Assembly: GCA_022773425.1 (NCBI GenBank)
Contig: JALFBM010000016.1
Coordinates: 1 to 59,597, forward strand
Origin: Selenomonadaceae bacterium
Lineage (GTDB): Bacteria > Bacillota > Negativicutes > Selenomonadales > Selenomonadaceae
Direction of reading: 5' to 3'
Length of the DNA: 59,597 nucleotides
Program-made: the position numbers and the translations under genes
Part shown: positions 27,675 through 37,258 of the stretch, piece by piece
Layout of the letters: each line of letters opens with the position of its first letter
Numbering within the stretch: the first letter of the stretch is position 1
Notes under the pieces: generated by a model
What the model was told of the DNA's origin: nothing
The model's database searches: none
What the model saw: only the letters and a program-made list of their open reading frames with translations

Positions 27675-28106
27675 TTACAGCAGGTCTTCATCATCGTCCA
27701 CAATCTGGCTCGCGTGGAACGTCTGCGTGCCGTTCTTGCCGGCCTCGACTGCCTTATCCATCAGAGCGTGGATATCCGAGCCATCGTCCATCATCTGCGC
27801 CGAGCACATCTCGATGAGCATCGGCAGATTGACGCCCGTCACGATGCCGTAGGCCTCGTTCTCGATGACGAGGCGGCAGGCTGCGTTGTAAGGACTGCCG
27901 CCGAAGAGATCGTTCAGGAACAGCACGCCGCCCGAGCTGTCGAGCTCCGCGATCGCCTTCTTATATTTCTCGACGACATCGTCCGGGCCCTCTCCCGGCA
28001 CGAGCGTGACGGCGCGGACATTCTTCTGTTCGCCGCAGATCATCTCACAGGACTTGACGAGTTCCTCCGAAAAGCGGCCATGTGTACCAACGATAATTGC
28101 AAACAT
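27675..28106 (-). CDS. PTS mannose/fructose family IIA component
   Basis: This 143-residue cytoplasmic IIA subunit takes phosphate from HPr. It starts MFAIIVGTHGRFSEELVKSC, with the active-site histidine at position 9. The middle GGVLFLNDLFGGSPYNAA is a family hallmark. Start 28106 is chosen from AGGAGG eight bases upstream and from the family N-terminus; the frame extends 66 codons upstream through the promoter region and is not coding there. It is the first gene of the operon, transcribed from the sigma-54-type promoter at 28209-28224. Confidence 0.95.
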   Translation of the reverse strand: MFAIIVGTHGRFSEELVKSCEMICGEQKNVRAVTLVPGEGPDDVVEKYKKAIAELDSSGGVLFLNDLFGGSPYNAACRLVIENEAYGIVTGVNLPMLIEMCSAQMMDDGSDIHALMDKAVEAGKNGTQTFHASQIVDDDEDLL

Positions 28107-28208
28107 CGCGTAACCTCCTGATTCTCCATGGCATCCCCATGGTAAAACTTTCGCGATTTTCCTTCTTTTCTCGCGAATCTCCCTTTTTTCTTCCCGCTCT
28201 TTTATATA

Positions 28209-28224
28209 TGCAGATAGCGTGCCA
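28209..28224 (-). promoter_or_regulatory. Sigma-54 (-24/-12) promoter of the PTS operon
   Basis: The minus strand reads TGGCACGCTATCTGCA. This matches the sigma-54 consensus TGGCACG, four bases, TTGCA at all but one position, with the correct GG to GC spacing. Start of transcription would be near 28198, about 90 bases before the IIA gene. The 28107-28496 gap holds this promoter and the two palindromes listed next, and no gene is seen in it. Confidence 0.85.
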
Positions 28225-28337
28225 ACTTTGTGTATTCTTTTTCTTTCCGCATAAAGTTCTCCAATTCGTCGTTTTTTCGCGTCTTTTTTCGTAAAATAAT
28301 ACATTTTGAGCTATTTCCAATACTCTTTTCTATTCTT

Positions 28338-28355
28338 TGTATCGGTTTTGATACA
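28338..28355. promoter_or_regulatory. Palindrome, possible activator site (proximal)
   Basis: TGTATC-GGTTTT-GATACA is a perfect inverted repeat about 140-155 bases upstream of the predicted sigma-54 start. That distance suits an enhancer for the LevR-type activator encoded next door. Assignment is inference. Confidence 0.5.
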
Positions 28356-28379
28356 CTATTTTCGCTTTTGTAAAAAAAA

Positions 28380-28408
28380 TACACAATAGCCAAATACGCT
28401 ATCGTGTA
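28380..28408. promoter_or_regulatory. Palindrome, possible activator site (distal)
   Basis: TACACAATAGC (28380-28390) and GCTATCGTGTA (28398-28408) form an 11-base inverted repeat with one mismatch and a 7-base spacer, about 180-210 bases upstream of the sigma-54 promoter start. It probably works with the palindrome at 28338 as an enhancer. Confidence 0.5.
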
Positions 28409-28496
28409 TAGAGTCTTTCTTTTCCACCGGAAATTCGAAAGATTTTTCCACTTCCTGATAAAAATTTACGAAACATAGAGAAGGTTTCCCCAGCGT

Positions 28497-31283
28497 TTAG
28501 AGCATCTGCGCCATGAAGTAGAACTCGTCCTCCGAAAATTCGAGTTTCAGCGCATTGCGGAACACCTTGGCCGCCTTCTGCAGGGCCCGGATCTTCCGCG
28601 GGTCGATCTGGCTCTTGTCGTCGCGGTAAACGAGCGGACTGCGCGTCACGACGCGCTCGAGCGCACAGCCGCAGTGTACGATCAGGCGCAGGCGCAGCGG
28701 ATTCGAAAGATGCAGCTGTAGCTCCCGTTCGACGGTCTGATCAAAAGTCAGCAAGGATTTCAGGATTTTCGCCGGGTTCAAGTAGGTCAGGAACTTATCG
28801 AGCGATTCGCGTGCGAGCGTCACGACCACCGCGTCGCCGTATTCCTGCCCGCCCATCTCGCTGCGTTCCGCGTGCAGGACGGCGAGCAGGATCTGCTCGC
28901 CGGAGCCGTCGATGAGCTGCTCGAGCGGAATGAAGGGTATCTCGCGCTTCGGCTTCTTCATGCCGACTGCTGCGACGATATGGTAGTCCTGCTCGATGGC
29001 ATCGATGTTCTGCTCGAGATGCACCACCCCGACGGGCATGACCTTCATCGCCTTGCCGGCGCGGCGCAGGATCTCCTCGACCATCTGTTCGAGCTTGACG
29101 GCCGCGCCCTGCCCGCTCGAGCAGATGGTGACGATGGCCAGCGGCTTCTGGTTTTTGTCTGCGGCCGCGTCGACGGATTCGTAGCCGCGAAAATTCCGCA
29201 GCGACTCGAAAAGGCTGTCGAGATCCATGCCGGCGAGATCCGCCTTGCGGGCCGCCTCGAGGATCAGCGGCGTCGACACCATGTCGAGCGTGCGGACCGG
29301 CACGCCAAGCCGCTCGGAGAGGATCGTGCCGACATTGCAGAGGGATCCCATGTCCGCGAGGATCAACACACCGCGTGTCGGATTCATCGGGCGCAGCTGC
29401 ACGACCATCTTTTCAAGCGTATCCTGCGGGCTGACGTCGAGCGGCATATCCATCGCGACGAGGTTCGCGTCGCCCGTACCGAACAGCTTCTGCGCGACGT
29501 CGACCATATCGGATGCCGTATGCCCGCCATGCGCGGTCACGAGGATGACGACCTTCTCATCGAGCGCGTCGTCGCGAACGGATTCGAGCAGCAGCGCGAT
29601 GTACCCCATCTCGACGGCCGGCACCTCGATGTGGTAGTGTGCCGCAATATGCGCCGCGATTTCCTTGGCGAGCTTCCGGCAGGCCGGATTCTCAGAAACG
29701 ACGCCTTCAATCTCCGTGTACGGCACGACCTCGCCGGCCTTTGCGCGCTTCAAGAACGCCGAGAGGTGCAGGCTGAACGCGTAGAGGAAGCGGTCGGAAT
29801 ACCCGCAGTTCATGCGTTTCTGCACGAGCAGCGAGATCTGTTCGGCAAAATCGACCAGCGACGGGTCGACGATTTTTTGCAGCCGCTCGCGCGTCGTCAT
29901 CGTCGTGGAGTTCTTTTTGTTGTAGAGCTCCTTGATGTAGACGTTGACGTCTGAGGCGACAATCTGCTTGATCAGATCGTCATGGATGCCCTCGCCCTTC
30001 AGGATGCGGACCTTGTCGCCGACCATCTGGTAGAGGTTGAACGGCTCTTTCTTGCCCTTCTCGCCCGGCAACACGCGGTGCCCGCCCGGCGATATCACGA
30101 GCGTATCCGGTACAAGGTGCGTGACCTCCGAGAGCGCCTTGCGGTTCGCCGAAAGGGTCAGCAGCCCGCTGCGGATATTCGGCGGCAGCATGCGGAAATC
30201 GACCTCCATGTAGTCAGGGTTGTCGATGCTGCTCAGGAAGGCCTGCGCGCAGAGCAATTTGATGTTCGATTTGAGCTGACCGACATTGCCGCCGCTGATA
30301 CTGCCGACGAGCGCTTTGATAGCCTCGACGCTGACACGGATCGGCTTTTTCACGCGCTGCGCCTCGTCCATGAACAGCAGCCGCAACAGGTCGAGCTTCT
30401 CCTCCATCGATCGCTTTTCCAGCGGCGGGATTTTCACGATGTTCGGGATGCGCCGCACGAAGGTTTTCGTCAGCGTCGAGGCCGGATCCTCCGTCGTCGC
30501 GCCGATGATCAGGACCTTTGCCTTGCGGCTGCGGGACGTTTCACCGAGCCGGCTGTAGGTCCCCGTGTCCATGAAATAGAAGATCATCTCCTGCCCCTCA
30601 GGCGGCAGTCGGTGAATCTCATCGAGGAACAGCACGCCGCCGTCGGCCTCCTCGACAAGGCCGGCGCGGGCGCTGTCGGCCCCCGTAAAAGCGCCCTTGA
30701 TATGGCCGAAAATATGCGAGAGCAGGAGCTGCGGGTTATGGTAATAATCCGCGCAGTTGAACGTCACGAACGGCGCGTCCTCCCCGAACTTTCCCATGCT
30801 GCGGCCATATTCGTACATCAGATGCGCGAAAAGGGTCTTGCCGACGCCGGTCTGTCCGACGATCAAGGTGTGCAGGCCGTCCGGCGGGTAGAGGATCGCG
30901 GCCTTTCCCTGCTCGACCTGCCGCTCGAGACTCCGGTCGTAGCCGATGAGCTGCGAGAACGGGTCCTTCGGTTTCGGTTTGTCGAGCCCGATTTTTTGCA
31001 GGAAGTCATCGAAATTCTGGAACTGCAGGGGCTCTGCGATGGTCATGCCGAACAGGTTCTCCAGCGCCACGCGCTCGATGTAGTGCACCGGCCGTCCGCC
31101 GAATTTCACGATACGGCCCTCGCGGTTCAGCTCGTTGAGATCCTTTGAGACGTTGTTGCGCAGGAAGTCCAGCGCCTCCGCGATCTGCTGCGCGTCAAAC
31201 CCCGGCTCGCCCTCCAGATCCTCCTGTTTCAATCGTTCCGACTGCTCGCGCAGATACGAAAAGATACGCTCTTTGCGTTTCAA
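28497..31283 (-). CDS. LevR/ManR-type sigma-54-dependent PTS regulator
   Basis: This protein of about 928 residues activates sigma-54 promoters of mannose-class PTS operons. It has an N-terminal winged helix, then a AAA+ domain with Walker A GQTGVGKT, an intact GAFTGA loop ([12 protein letters not shown]) and Walker [11 protein letters not shown]. After this come a PRD domain, a IIA-like domain ([12 protein letters not shown]), a IIB-like domain ([15 protein letters not shown]) and a second PRD near the C-terminus. Activity is therefore tuned by PTS phosphorylation. TTG 31283 is chosen: GGAGG lies eight bases upstream and the longer ATG frame starts upstream of the -10 box. Its target is the adjacent operon. 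Confidence 0.93.
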   Translation of the reverse strand: MKRKERIFSYLREQSERLKQEDLEGEPGFDAQQIAEALDFLRNNVSKDLNELNREGRIVKFGGRPVHYIERVALENLFGMTIAEPLQFQNFDDFLQKIGLDKPKPKDPFSQLIGYDRSLERQVEQGKAAILYPPDGLHTLIVGQTGVGKTLFAHLMYEYGRSMGKFGEDAPFVTFNCADYYHNPQLLLSHIFGHIKGAFTGADSARAGLVEEADGGVLFLDEIHRLPPEGQEMIFYFMDTGTYSRLGETSRSRKAKVLIIGATTEDPASTLTKTFVRRIPNIVKIPPLEKRSMEEKLDLLRLLFMDEAQRVKKPIRVSVEAIKALVGSISGGNVGQLKSNIKLLCAQAFLSSIDNPDYMEVDFRMLPPNIRSGLLTLSANRKALSEVTHLVPDTLVISPGGHRVLPGEKGKKEPFNLYQMVGDKVRILKGEGIHDDLIKQIVASDVNVYIKELYNKKNSTTMTTRERLQKIVDPSLVDFAEQISLLVQKRMNCGYSDRFLYAFSLHLSAFLKRAKAGEVVPYTEIEGVVSENPACRKLAKEIAAHIAAHYHIEVPAVEMGYIALLLESVRDDALDEKVVILVTAHGGHTASDMVDVAQKLFGTGDANLVAMDMPLDVSPQDTLEKMVVQLRPMNPTRGVLILADMGSLCNVGTILSERLGVPVRTLDMVSTPLILEAARKADLAGMDLDSLFESLRNFRGYESVDAAADKNQKPLAIVTICSSGQGAAVKLEQMVEEILRRAGKAMKVMPVGVVHLEQNIDAIEQDYHIVAAVGMKKPKREIPFIPLEQLIDGSGEQILLAVLHAERSEMGGQEYGDAVVVTLARESLDKFLTYLNPAKILKSLLTFDQTVERELQLHLSNPLRLRLIVHCGCALERVVTRSPLVYRDDKSQIDPRKIRALQKAAKVFRNALKLEFSEDEFYFMAQML

Positions 31284-31319
31284 TACACTTCCCTCCAGTC
31301 GATACACTTTATGGCTTTC

Positions 31320-31348
31320 ATTATAGCAAACAAGCATACGAAACGCAA
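31320..31348 (-). promoter_or_regulatory. Promoter of the LevR-type regulator
   Basis: Minus-strand TTGCGT (31343-31348), 17 bases, then perfect TATAAT (31320-31325). The -35 overlaps the T run of the preceding terminator. The position supports the TTG start at 31283. Confidence 0.6.
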
Positions 31349-31375
31349 AAAGCCTTCCCGTCTAAGGGAAGACTT
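31346..31375 (-). terminator. Terminator behind the GH1 remnant and pheA
   Basis: AAGCCTTCCC (31350-31359) pairs with GGGAAGACTT (31366-31375), with one G-T pair, followed by T residues on the minus strand. It presumably belonged to the lost glycosidase gene and now ends pheA transcripts. Confidence 0.7.
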
Positions 31376-31389
31376 TTGGTCTAACGCGT

Positions 31390-31578
<189 letters not shown>

Positions 31579-32436
31579 TCAAATTTCCGCCTCGAGGACG
31601 GGGAAAGCCCCGAGGTTCCGAAGCCAGATGCTGCGCGCACGGCAGCCCTCGATGGAGGCCTGCATGGCCGCCTCTGTCACGCCGTGCGTCTCGAGATCAA
31701 AGAAAAAGATGTATGCGCCGAGCTCTGTGCGCGCGGGCCGCGACTCAATCCGCGTCATGTTGACGCCGCGGAAGGCAAATTCCTCGAGCACCTTGCAGAG
31801 CGCACCGGCCTCGTGTCCGTCGATCTGACAGATGATCAGCACCTTGTCCGGCTGCCCGGCAGTCCCATCCGCATAGCGGCCACGCTTCGCGACCTCGAAG
31901 AAACGCGTGCGATTCGCCATATTGTCCTGGATATCGGCGGCGAGCGTACGCAGGCCGTTCAGCTCGCCGCCGCGCTTCGTGCAGATTGCCGCAAAGCCTG
32001 CATCTGCCGGCACAGCGCCGACGAGCTCCGCCGCGCGCGCCGTGCTCGCGACCTTCACGAGCTCCGCCTGCGGGTAATGCTCCTGCAGAAAATGCCGGCA
32101 CTGCGATATCGGCTGCGGATGCGAGAAAATCCGCTTGACTTCCTCCGGGCCGCATTTCGCCATGAGCCGGTTGTGCACCGGCCAGATCAGTTCGCGGCGC
32201 ACGAGCAGCGTATCCGTGCGCGCGAGGAGGTCAAGCGTGACGTTGATGGAGCCCTCGAGCGAATTCTCGACCGGCACGAGCGCCGTATCCACGTTCCCCT
32301 GCTCGACAGCCTGCAATACCGCGTAGATATCCCCGTACGGCACGAGTTCCTGCGGCTCTTTTAGCCGCGCGTTCAAATACAAGGCTGCCGCCTCGCTATG
32401 CGTGCCAGGCGGTCCCAAAATTCCCATCTTATCCAA
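31579..32436 (-). CDS. pheA: Prephenate dehydratase
   Basis: This stand-alone enzyme converts prephenate to phenylpyruvate in phenylalanine synthesis. The N-terminal GILGPPGTHSEAA and the catalytic TRF motif (NRTRFFEVA) are present. A C-terminal ACT domain (about residues 185-265) carries the phenylalanine-binding ESRP motif, so feedback inhibition is expected. The chosen TTG start at 32436 has GAGGGGG seven bases upstream; ATG 32427 is possible, and a still longer TTG start at 32475 would overlap the exonuclease gene. The protein is about 285 residues and complete at its C-terminus, directly before the GH1 fragment. Confidence 0.93.
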   Translation of the reverse strand: MDKMGILGPPGTHSEAAALYLNARLKEPQELVPYGDIYAVLQAVEQGNVDTALVPVENSLEGSINVTLDLLARTDTLLVRRELIWPVHNRLMAKCGPEEVKRIFSHPQPISQCRHFLQEHYPQAELVKVASTARAAELVGAVPADAGFAAICTKRGGELNGLRTLAADIQDNMANRTRFFEVAKRGRYADGTAGQPDKVLIICQIDGHEAGALCKVLEEFAFRGVNMTRIESRPARTELGAYIFFFDLETHGVTEAAMQASIEGCRARSIWLRNLGAFPVLEAEI

Positions 32437-32464
32437 GGAAAATCCCCCTCTTCCAACGTCCGCT

Positions 32465-33130
32465 TCACGATTCAAGCTGAGCCTTGAGTTTCATGAGGTC
32501 CGGGCACAGATCGCCGATCGAATCCGAGAGTTCTTCCTTCGGTTCAAGAATTTCGAGCACCGGCTGCATAACGCGGCGGAATTCCGCATCATCCTGCATC
32601 AGCACGAGAATGGAGCTCGTATTGATGGCATCGTCGAGCGCCGTGTGCTGCCGTCCCTCGAAATCGTGATTCATCGCGCCGAGCGCGTACTTCAGCGCCA
32701 GGTTGTTGTGCAGGCCGAGCCGATCATCGAACTTCTGCTGCAGGTCGACCCAGCGTTCGTCGAGCCAGGCCGTATTGAAATCCGGCATCTTGTACCGGCA
32801 TTCCACACGCAGCTGCTTGATGTCCGACATGCTCCACGAGTAGATCTTGACCTCCTCGTCGCCAATCCAGTCGACAAAGCGCTGGAAGCTCGGCGCGTAG
32901 ACGGGCTGCCCGTCAACCATCTCCTGTGTGATGCTTGTGAGCTCTGTGATATGCCGTTTGATCTTCCCGTACTCTGGCTGCACGTACTGCCGAAACGTCG
33001 ATTCCTGCGCGAAATGCGCATCGAGACGCACCGCCCCGAACTCGATGACCTCCTCGCGCAGGTTTTTCCGCACCTCGCGAAGCGAGCGATCGACCGGGTT
33101 CATCTCCAGATCCACAACGATGTATTTCAT
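32465..33130 (-). CDS. DEDDh-type 3'-5' exonuclease family protein
   Basis: The 221-residue protein starts MKYIVVDLEMNPVD, giving the first D and E of the DEDD exonuclease core. EEVIEFGAVRLD follows, a later aspartate lies in the SWSMSDIKQL region, and HTALDDAINT supplies the final H and D. This resembles the small ERI1/KapD-like exonuclease family acting on RNA or single-stranded DNA. Length and motif order are normal. It lies between a HAD phosphatase gene and pheA on the same strand, with short gaps. Its substrate is unknown. Confidence 0.85.
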   Translation of the reverse strand: MKYIVVDLEMNPVDRSLREVRKNLREEVIEFGAVRLDAHFAQESTFRQYVQPEYGKIKRHITELTSITQEMVDGQPVYAPSFQRFVDWIGDEEVKIYSWSMSDIKQLRVECRYKMPDFNTAWLDERWVDLQQKFDDRLGLHNNLALKYALGAMNHDFEGRQHTALDDAINTSSILVLMQDDAEFRRVMQPVLEILEPKEELSDSIGDLCPDLMKLKAQLES

Positions 33131-33173
33131 AAAAAGAAACGCTCTCCTATTCTATTCGGTTTGCTTTCTGCCA

Positions 33174-33827
33174 TTAGAAGCGGCGCTGGATTTCCTCCAC
33201 ATGCAGGTCGGCGATCCGGTCAACGACGAGATCTGCCATCGAGAGATCCTGTCTGCCGCTATGCGGATTCCGGTAGGCGATGCAGTGCATGCCGGCCCCC
33301 TTTGCCGCGCGCACGCCGGCGTTTGTGTCCTCGAGTACGACGCACGCTGCAGGCGCCGCGCCGAGCTTCTCCGCCGCCATGCGGTAGATAGCCGGATCCG
33401 GCTTGCTCTTGGGGAGGTCCTCGCCGGCGACGATGACGGAAAACGCATCTTCGAGATGAAATTTTTCCTGCGTTGCACGGATGGCCTGCCAATGCGAGGA
33501 CGTCGCGAGCGCGAGCGGAATCCCTGCCCGCCGCAGGCTCGCGATGAAGGCAAGCGATCCGGGCACGGCCTCGACCTCGCCCGCCGCGAAAAGCTCCCGA
33601 TACCGCGCATGCTTGTAGGCGGCGAGATCCTCTGGCCGGACAACCGTCCGTTTCTGCCGCTCGAGCACTGTTTGGAACATCGCGATGGCCGGCTGTCCCG
33701 CGAATGCGTCAAAGGCATCCGCCGGGATCGGCACCCCAAAATGCGCAAACGCGTCTTTTTTCGCACGGATATGCACCGGCTCGCTGTCGATGATGACCCC
33801 ATCCATATCAAAGATAAACGCCTGCAT
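33174..33827 (-). CDS. HAD-superfamily hydrolase, beta-phosphoglucomutase-like
   Basis: The 217-residue protein has the HAD motif I FDMDGVIIDSEP (nucleophile D8, acid/base D10), a helical cap domain, motif II (ATSSHW), a lysine in KSKPDP, and the motif IV acidic pair in VLEDTNAG. This subgroup contains beta-phosphoglucomutases and small phosphatases. The start codon overlaps the stop codon of the REC-GGDEF-EAL gene by one base, so the two are translated together. Whether it is a mutase or a phosphatase cannot be decided from motifs alone. Confidence 0.87.
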   Translation of the reverse strand: MQAFIFDMDGVIIDSEPVHIRAKKDAFAHFGVPIPADAFDAFAGQPAIAMFQTVLERQKRTVVRPEDLAAYKHARYRELFAAGEVEAVPGSLAFIASLRRAGIPLALATSSHWQAIRATQEKFHLEDAFSVIVAGEDLPKSKPDPAIYRMAAEKLGAAPAACVVLEDTNAGVRAAKGAGMHCIAYRNPHSGRQDLSMADLVVDRIADLHVEEIQRRF

Positions 33828-35527
33828 CAGGCACCCTCCCTATCGCATAGCGCGACGAACTCCGGTACCGGAATCGGCCGCGAGAAATAATAGCCCTGAA
33901 TGTTCCGGCAGCCGATACCCGCGAGATAGTCGAGCTGCGGTTTCGTCTCGACGCCCTCGGTAACGATGCCCATGCCGAGATCCTGCGCCATGTTCACGAT
34001 GGCCTTCATGATGACGCGCGCGCGCCCCGAGGTATCGACCTCGTTGGCGAACGCCATGTCGATCTTCAGGATATCGACCGGCAGATTTTTCAGCATGTTC
34101 AGCGAGGAATAACCGCTGCCGAAGTCGTCCATGAGCACCTGGAAGCCAGCCTCACGGAATTTCCGGACCATCTCGATGAGCTGGCGCGGATTCTCCGTAT
34201 ACGCGGTCTCCGTAATCTCGAGCCGCAAGAGCTCCGGCTGCAGCCCGTATTTCCGCACGAGCTCTTGCAGATAGTTCAGCAGGTTCTCATTGTAGAAGTT
34301 CAGCCGCGAGACGTTGACCGACACCGGCGTGACGCTGCCGCCCGACTGGATCCGCTGCCGCAGCAGCCGGCAGACCTCTTCCCAGACAAACCGATCGAGC
34401 CGCACGATAAAGCCGTTGCGTTCGAAAACCGGGATGAAGCTCGCCGGCGAGATCATGCCTTTCTTCGGATGATTCCAGCGCACGAGCGCCTCCGCGCCAA
34501 CGATTTTGCACGTCTGCTGGTCATAAATCGGCTGCAGGAAAATGCAGAACTGGCGCTCCTGCAGCGCGAACTCCATATCGCGCACAATCATCTGTTCCTC
34601 GAGCATAACCTCACGCATGCTCTCATCGTAAACCGCGTAGCGATGCATATAGTTTCCCTTGATCTGATTCAGCGCCATATGCGCGCGGTCGCACATCTGA
34701 TCGACCGGCAGATACGTGTTCTCGACCGGGTAGATGCCCGCGTAGAAGAGCACGTGATGGCTGATGCCGAGGGATTTCATCGTGCTGTCGAGTCCTTTGA
34801 GTAGCTGCTCGATCTGCAGCCTGTCCTTCGGCATGCACAGCGCGAAATGATCGGCCTCCATGCGGCCGGCAATGCCCTCCTGTCCGACCATCGCCTTGAA
34901 ATAGTATGCAGCCGTCTTCAGCACGAGGTTGCCGGTCTCCATGCGGAACAGATCGTTGATGACTTTAAAGCAGCTGATATCGAGGTAGACGATCACAAAT
35001 TTGCGCTGCTTCGCCGCCTGCATGCGCTCCGCCGCCTTGCGGTAGAACGTTTCGCGGTTGTAGATCTCCGTCAGGCTGTCGAGCTCGACATGGCGGCGCA
35101 GCTCGCAGAACTGACGATCTTTTGCGATCTGCTCGACGCGGCGCCACTCGTTCTCGAGCCGCGCCATGACGTTGCGGACACGGCAGCGGACGACCGTCGG
35201 ATTGTACGGCTTCGTCACGAAATCCGACGCGCCGAGCTCCATCGCGCGCACCTCACTGTCTGCGTCCGTGCGCGCGGTCATCACGAGAACCGGGATACTC
35301 GCATACGAATCATGCCGTTTGATCCTGGTGAGCAGTTCATAACCGTCCATCACCGGCATCACAAGGTCAGCGAGTACGATATTCACTTTCTGAGACGTGA
35401 TGATATCCCATGCCTCGGCGCCATTGGCCGCTTCGACAATCTGATATTCATCCTGAAAAAACTGTGCCAGGATCACGCGGTTGATCTCCACATCGTCCGC
35501 AATCAGCATAACGGGTTTTTCTTTCAA
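33827..35527 (-). CDS. Response regulator with REC, degenerate GGDEF and EAL domains
   Basis: The 566-residue protein has an N-terminal receiver domain (phosphoacceptor D in LADLVMPVMDGYE, switch lysine in VTKPY). The middle GGDEF domain has MEADHF where GGDEF is expected, so it should not make c-di-GMP. The C-terminal EAL domain is complete: AEALVRW, the asparagine in VNVSR, LEITETA, DDFGSGYSS, LKID, TEGVET and QGYYFSRP. It should act as a c-di-GMP phosphodiesterase controlled by phosphorylation. No partner histidine kinase lies adjacent. It has its own promoter at 35633-35661. Confidence 0.9.
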   Translation of the reverse strand: MKEKPVMLIADDVEINRVILAQFFQDEYQIVEAANGAEAWDIITSQKVNIVLADLVMPVMDGYELLTRIKRHDSYASIPVLVMTARTDADSEVRAMELGASDFVTKPYNPTVVRCRVRNVMARLENEWRRVEQIAKDRQFCELRRHVELDSLTEIYNRETFYRKAAERMQAAKQRKFVIVYLDISCFKVINDLFRMETGNLVLKTAAYYFKAMVGQEGIAGRMEADHFALCMPKDRLQIEQLLKGLDSTMKSLGISHHVLFYAGIYPVENTYLPVDQMCDRAHMALNQIKGNYMHRYAVYDESMREVMLEEQMIVRDMEFALQERQFCIFLQPIYDQQTCKIVGAEALVRWNHPKKGMISPASFIPVFERNGFIVRLDRFVWEEVCRLLRQRIQSGGSVTPVSVNVSRLNFYNENLLNYLQELVRKYGLQPELLRLEITETAYTENPRQLIEMVRKFREAGFQVLMDDFGSGYSSLNMLKNLPVDILKIDMAFANEVDTSGRARVIMKAIVNMAQDLGMGIVTEGVETKPQLDYLAGIGCRNIQGYYFSRPIPVPEFVALCDREGA

Positions 35528-35632
35528 AACATCGCCCTCTTTGCCCTATCCAATCCATGGCAGTGTTCCACTGCACAGGAGCAGATCTATTCCCTTGTAT
35601 ATTCGTGATTCCCAAGATGTTTTCCTCTTTAT

Positions 35633-35661
35633 ATTATATCGGTTACGCGCCAAGAAAGCAA
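35633..35661 (-). promoter_or_regulatory. Promoter of the REC-GGDEF-EAL gene
   Basis: Minus-strand TTGCTT (35656-35661), 17 bases, then perfect TATAAT (35633-35638). It abuts the T run of the purine permease terminator. Confidence 0.6.
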
Positions 35662-35704
35662 AAAATACTTACGACAAAAGGCCCCGCGCTTTGCGGAGCC
35701 TTTT
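35661..35704 (-). terminator. Terminator of the NCS2 permease gene
   Basis: AAAAGGCCCCGC (35676-35687) pairs with GCGGAGCCTTTT (35693-35704) with one G-T pair; T residues follow on the minus strand at 35661-35667, after a nine-base gap. Confidence 0.75.
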
Positions 35705-35753
35705 GCCGAAGCTTTATGTAAATTTCTAGACGGCCAGGTTACCGGCCGTGCTT

Positions 35754-37037
35754 TCAGAATCCCGCCTGGAAAACGAGATTCATGAGGAAAAGAAAGCCGA
35801 GCCCATACCCCAGTGCGTGGACCTCCCGGGGGCGTCCATTCATGAGTTTCAGCAGGGGATATGCCGTAAACCCGAACGCGAGACCCGTGGAGATGCTGCC
35901 CGTAAGCGGGATCAGCACGACGACGAGGAAGGCGGGGAACCATTCCGAAAAGTCGTTGAACTCCACATACTGGAGCTGCTGCATCATGACTGCGCCGGTA
36001 ATGATGATGACCGGTGCAATCGCAGCCTGGGGCACGTAAGAGAGTAAGGGAATAAAGAAAAGGGAAAGGGCGAAAAGCACCCCGGCCGTCAGCGCCATCA
36101 GGCCCGTCCGGCCACCGCTCGCAATACCCGCCGCGCTTTCCGCGGCAGCGACTGTCGGGCTGGTTCCCATAAGACTCGAGAGAATCGTTGTAAACGCCGA
36201 CCCCTCGAAGGTCTTTTTAAATTTAGCCTGATCCGGCAAGATGCCTTCGAGCAGACCCATGGTCTCAAAAACCATGATCATGGACATCGAAAACACCGAA
36301 AGCAGGAACGGCGCGGAAAAAAATCTAGAAAAATCTGCCTGAAAAAGGAGTTCTGGATAGGCAGACAGATTGCTGAAATTGAGGTCGAGCGCCACCTCGT
36401 CGCGCAGGCCGAAAACCGCCGCGACCACACTCGTCGCGACAATCGCGAGAAAGAAATTCCCGCGGACGCCGCGCAGGTAGAGCGCGAGGCTCAGGACGAG
36501 CCCGAACAGCGAGAGCAGCGTCATCGGGCTCGAGAGATCGCCGAGCTCGATGATGGAATTCTTGCCCGCGCGGATCAGTCCTGCCTTCTCGAGACCGATC
36601 TCGACGAGAAACAGCCCGATACCAGCCGTGATCGCGCATTTCAGCGACCCCGGCACGGCCTGCGACAGGCGTTCACGCCATTTCGTGCAGGCGACCACCG
36701 CAAAGATGCACCCGGAGACCAGCGTGATGGCGATGGCCTCGTGCCAGTGCAGTCCCATGCTGACGCAGATCGTATAGGTGAAGAACGCGTTGACCCCCAT
36801 GCCGGGCGTCAGCACGATCGGCGCGTCGGCCACGAACGCCATGATGAAGCAGCCGACCACCGACGAGAAAATCGTCGCGAAGACAGAAAGCTCCGCCGGT
36901 ATTCCCGCGTCTGCGAGAATCATCGGGTTGACGACGATGATGTACGAGATGGCAAAAAACGCGGTGATGCCCGCAACGATCTCCCGCTGCGCCGTCCGCC
37001 GGTCCTTTCCTGCTCCTTCAAACAGAGTCCGCACCAT
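35754..37037 (-). CDS. NCS2 family purine permease (AzgA/PbuG type)
   Basis: The 427-residue protein is a polytopic membrane transporter of the AzgA/PbuG branch, which imports guanine, hypoxanthine or adenine with protons. The N-terminal TAQREIVAGITAFFAISYI and VNPMILADAGIP are signatures of the branch, and TPGMGVNAFFTYTI forms the first substrate helix region. About 12-14 membrane segments are visible. No purine riboswitch is seen upstream; the 215-base gap to the divergent Crp/Fnr-like gene holds only the latter's promoter and leader. Exact purine specificity is unknown. Confidence 0.9.
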   Translation of the reverse strand: MVRTLFEGAGKDRRTAQREIVAGITAFFAISYIIVVNPMILADAGIPAELSVFATIFSSVVGCFIMAFVADAPIVLTPGMGVNAFFTYTICVSMGLHWHEAIAITLVSGCIFAVVACTKWRERLSQAVPGSLKCAITAGIGLFLVEIGLEKAGLIRAGKNSIIELGDLSSPMTLLSLFGLVLSLALYLRGVRGNFFLAIVATSVVAAVFGLRDEVALDLNFSNLSAYPELLFQADFSRFFSAPFLLSVFSMSMIMVFETMGLLEGILPDQAKFKKTFEGSAFTTILSSLMGTSPTVAAAESAAGIASGGRTGLMALTAGVLFALSLFFIPLLSYVPQAAIAPVIIITGAVMMQQLQYVEFNDFSEWFPAFLVVVLIPLTGSISTGLAFGFTAYPLLKLMNGRPREVHALGYGLGFLFLMNLVFQAGF

Positions 37038-37161
37038 TGCCCATCTCCTTTCGGTCTCTCACCGCTTCTTTGTCTCTAGTCTACACGTTACGCCACAGGA
37101 AAGAAAGGACGGCTGTCCCCCCGCATCAACTTTTCCATAAAATTTGAAAAGACAGACGGCT

Positions 37162-37189
37162 TTGCGCTTTCCGCTTTTCGGGTTATAAT
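37162..37189 (+). promoter_or_regulatory. Promoter of the Crp/Fnr-type regulator
   Basis: TTGCGC (37162-37167), 16 bases, then perfect TATAAT (37184-37189). A small stem CCGGGC/GCCCGG lies in the leader at about 37208-37232. Confidence 0.6.
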
Positions 37190-37258
37190 AGAGGAGGAAG
37201 AGAAGCTCCGGGCCCATGCATCGAGAGCCCGGAAAAGAACGGAATCAGGGGGATGAAA

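Noticed and set aside
37038-37252. A purine riboswitch before the NCS2 permease
   Set aside because: No conserved three-way junction or loop motifs could be found; the gap fits simple divergent promoters.
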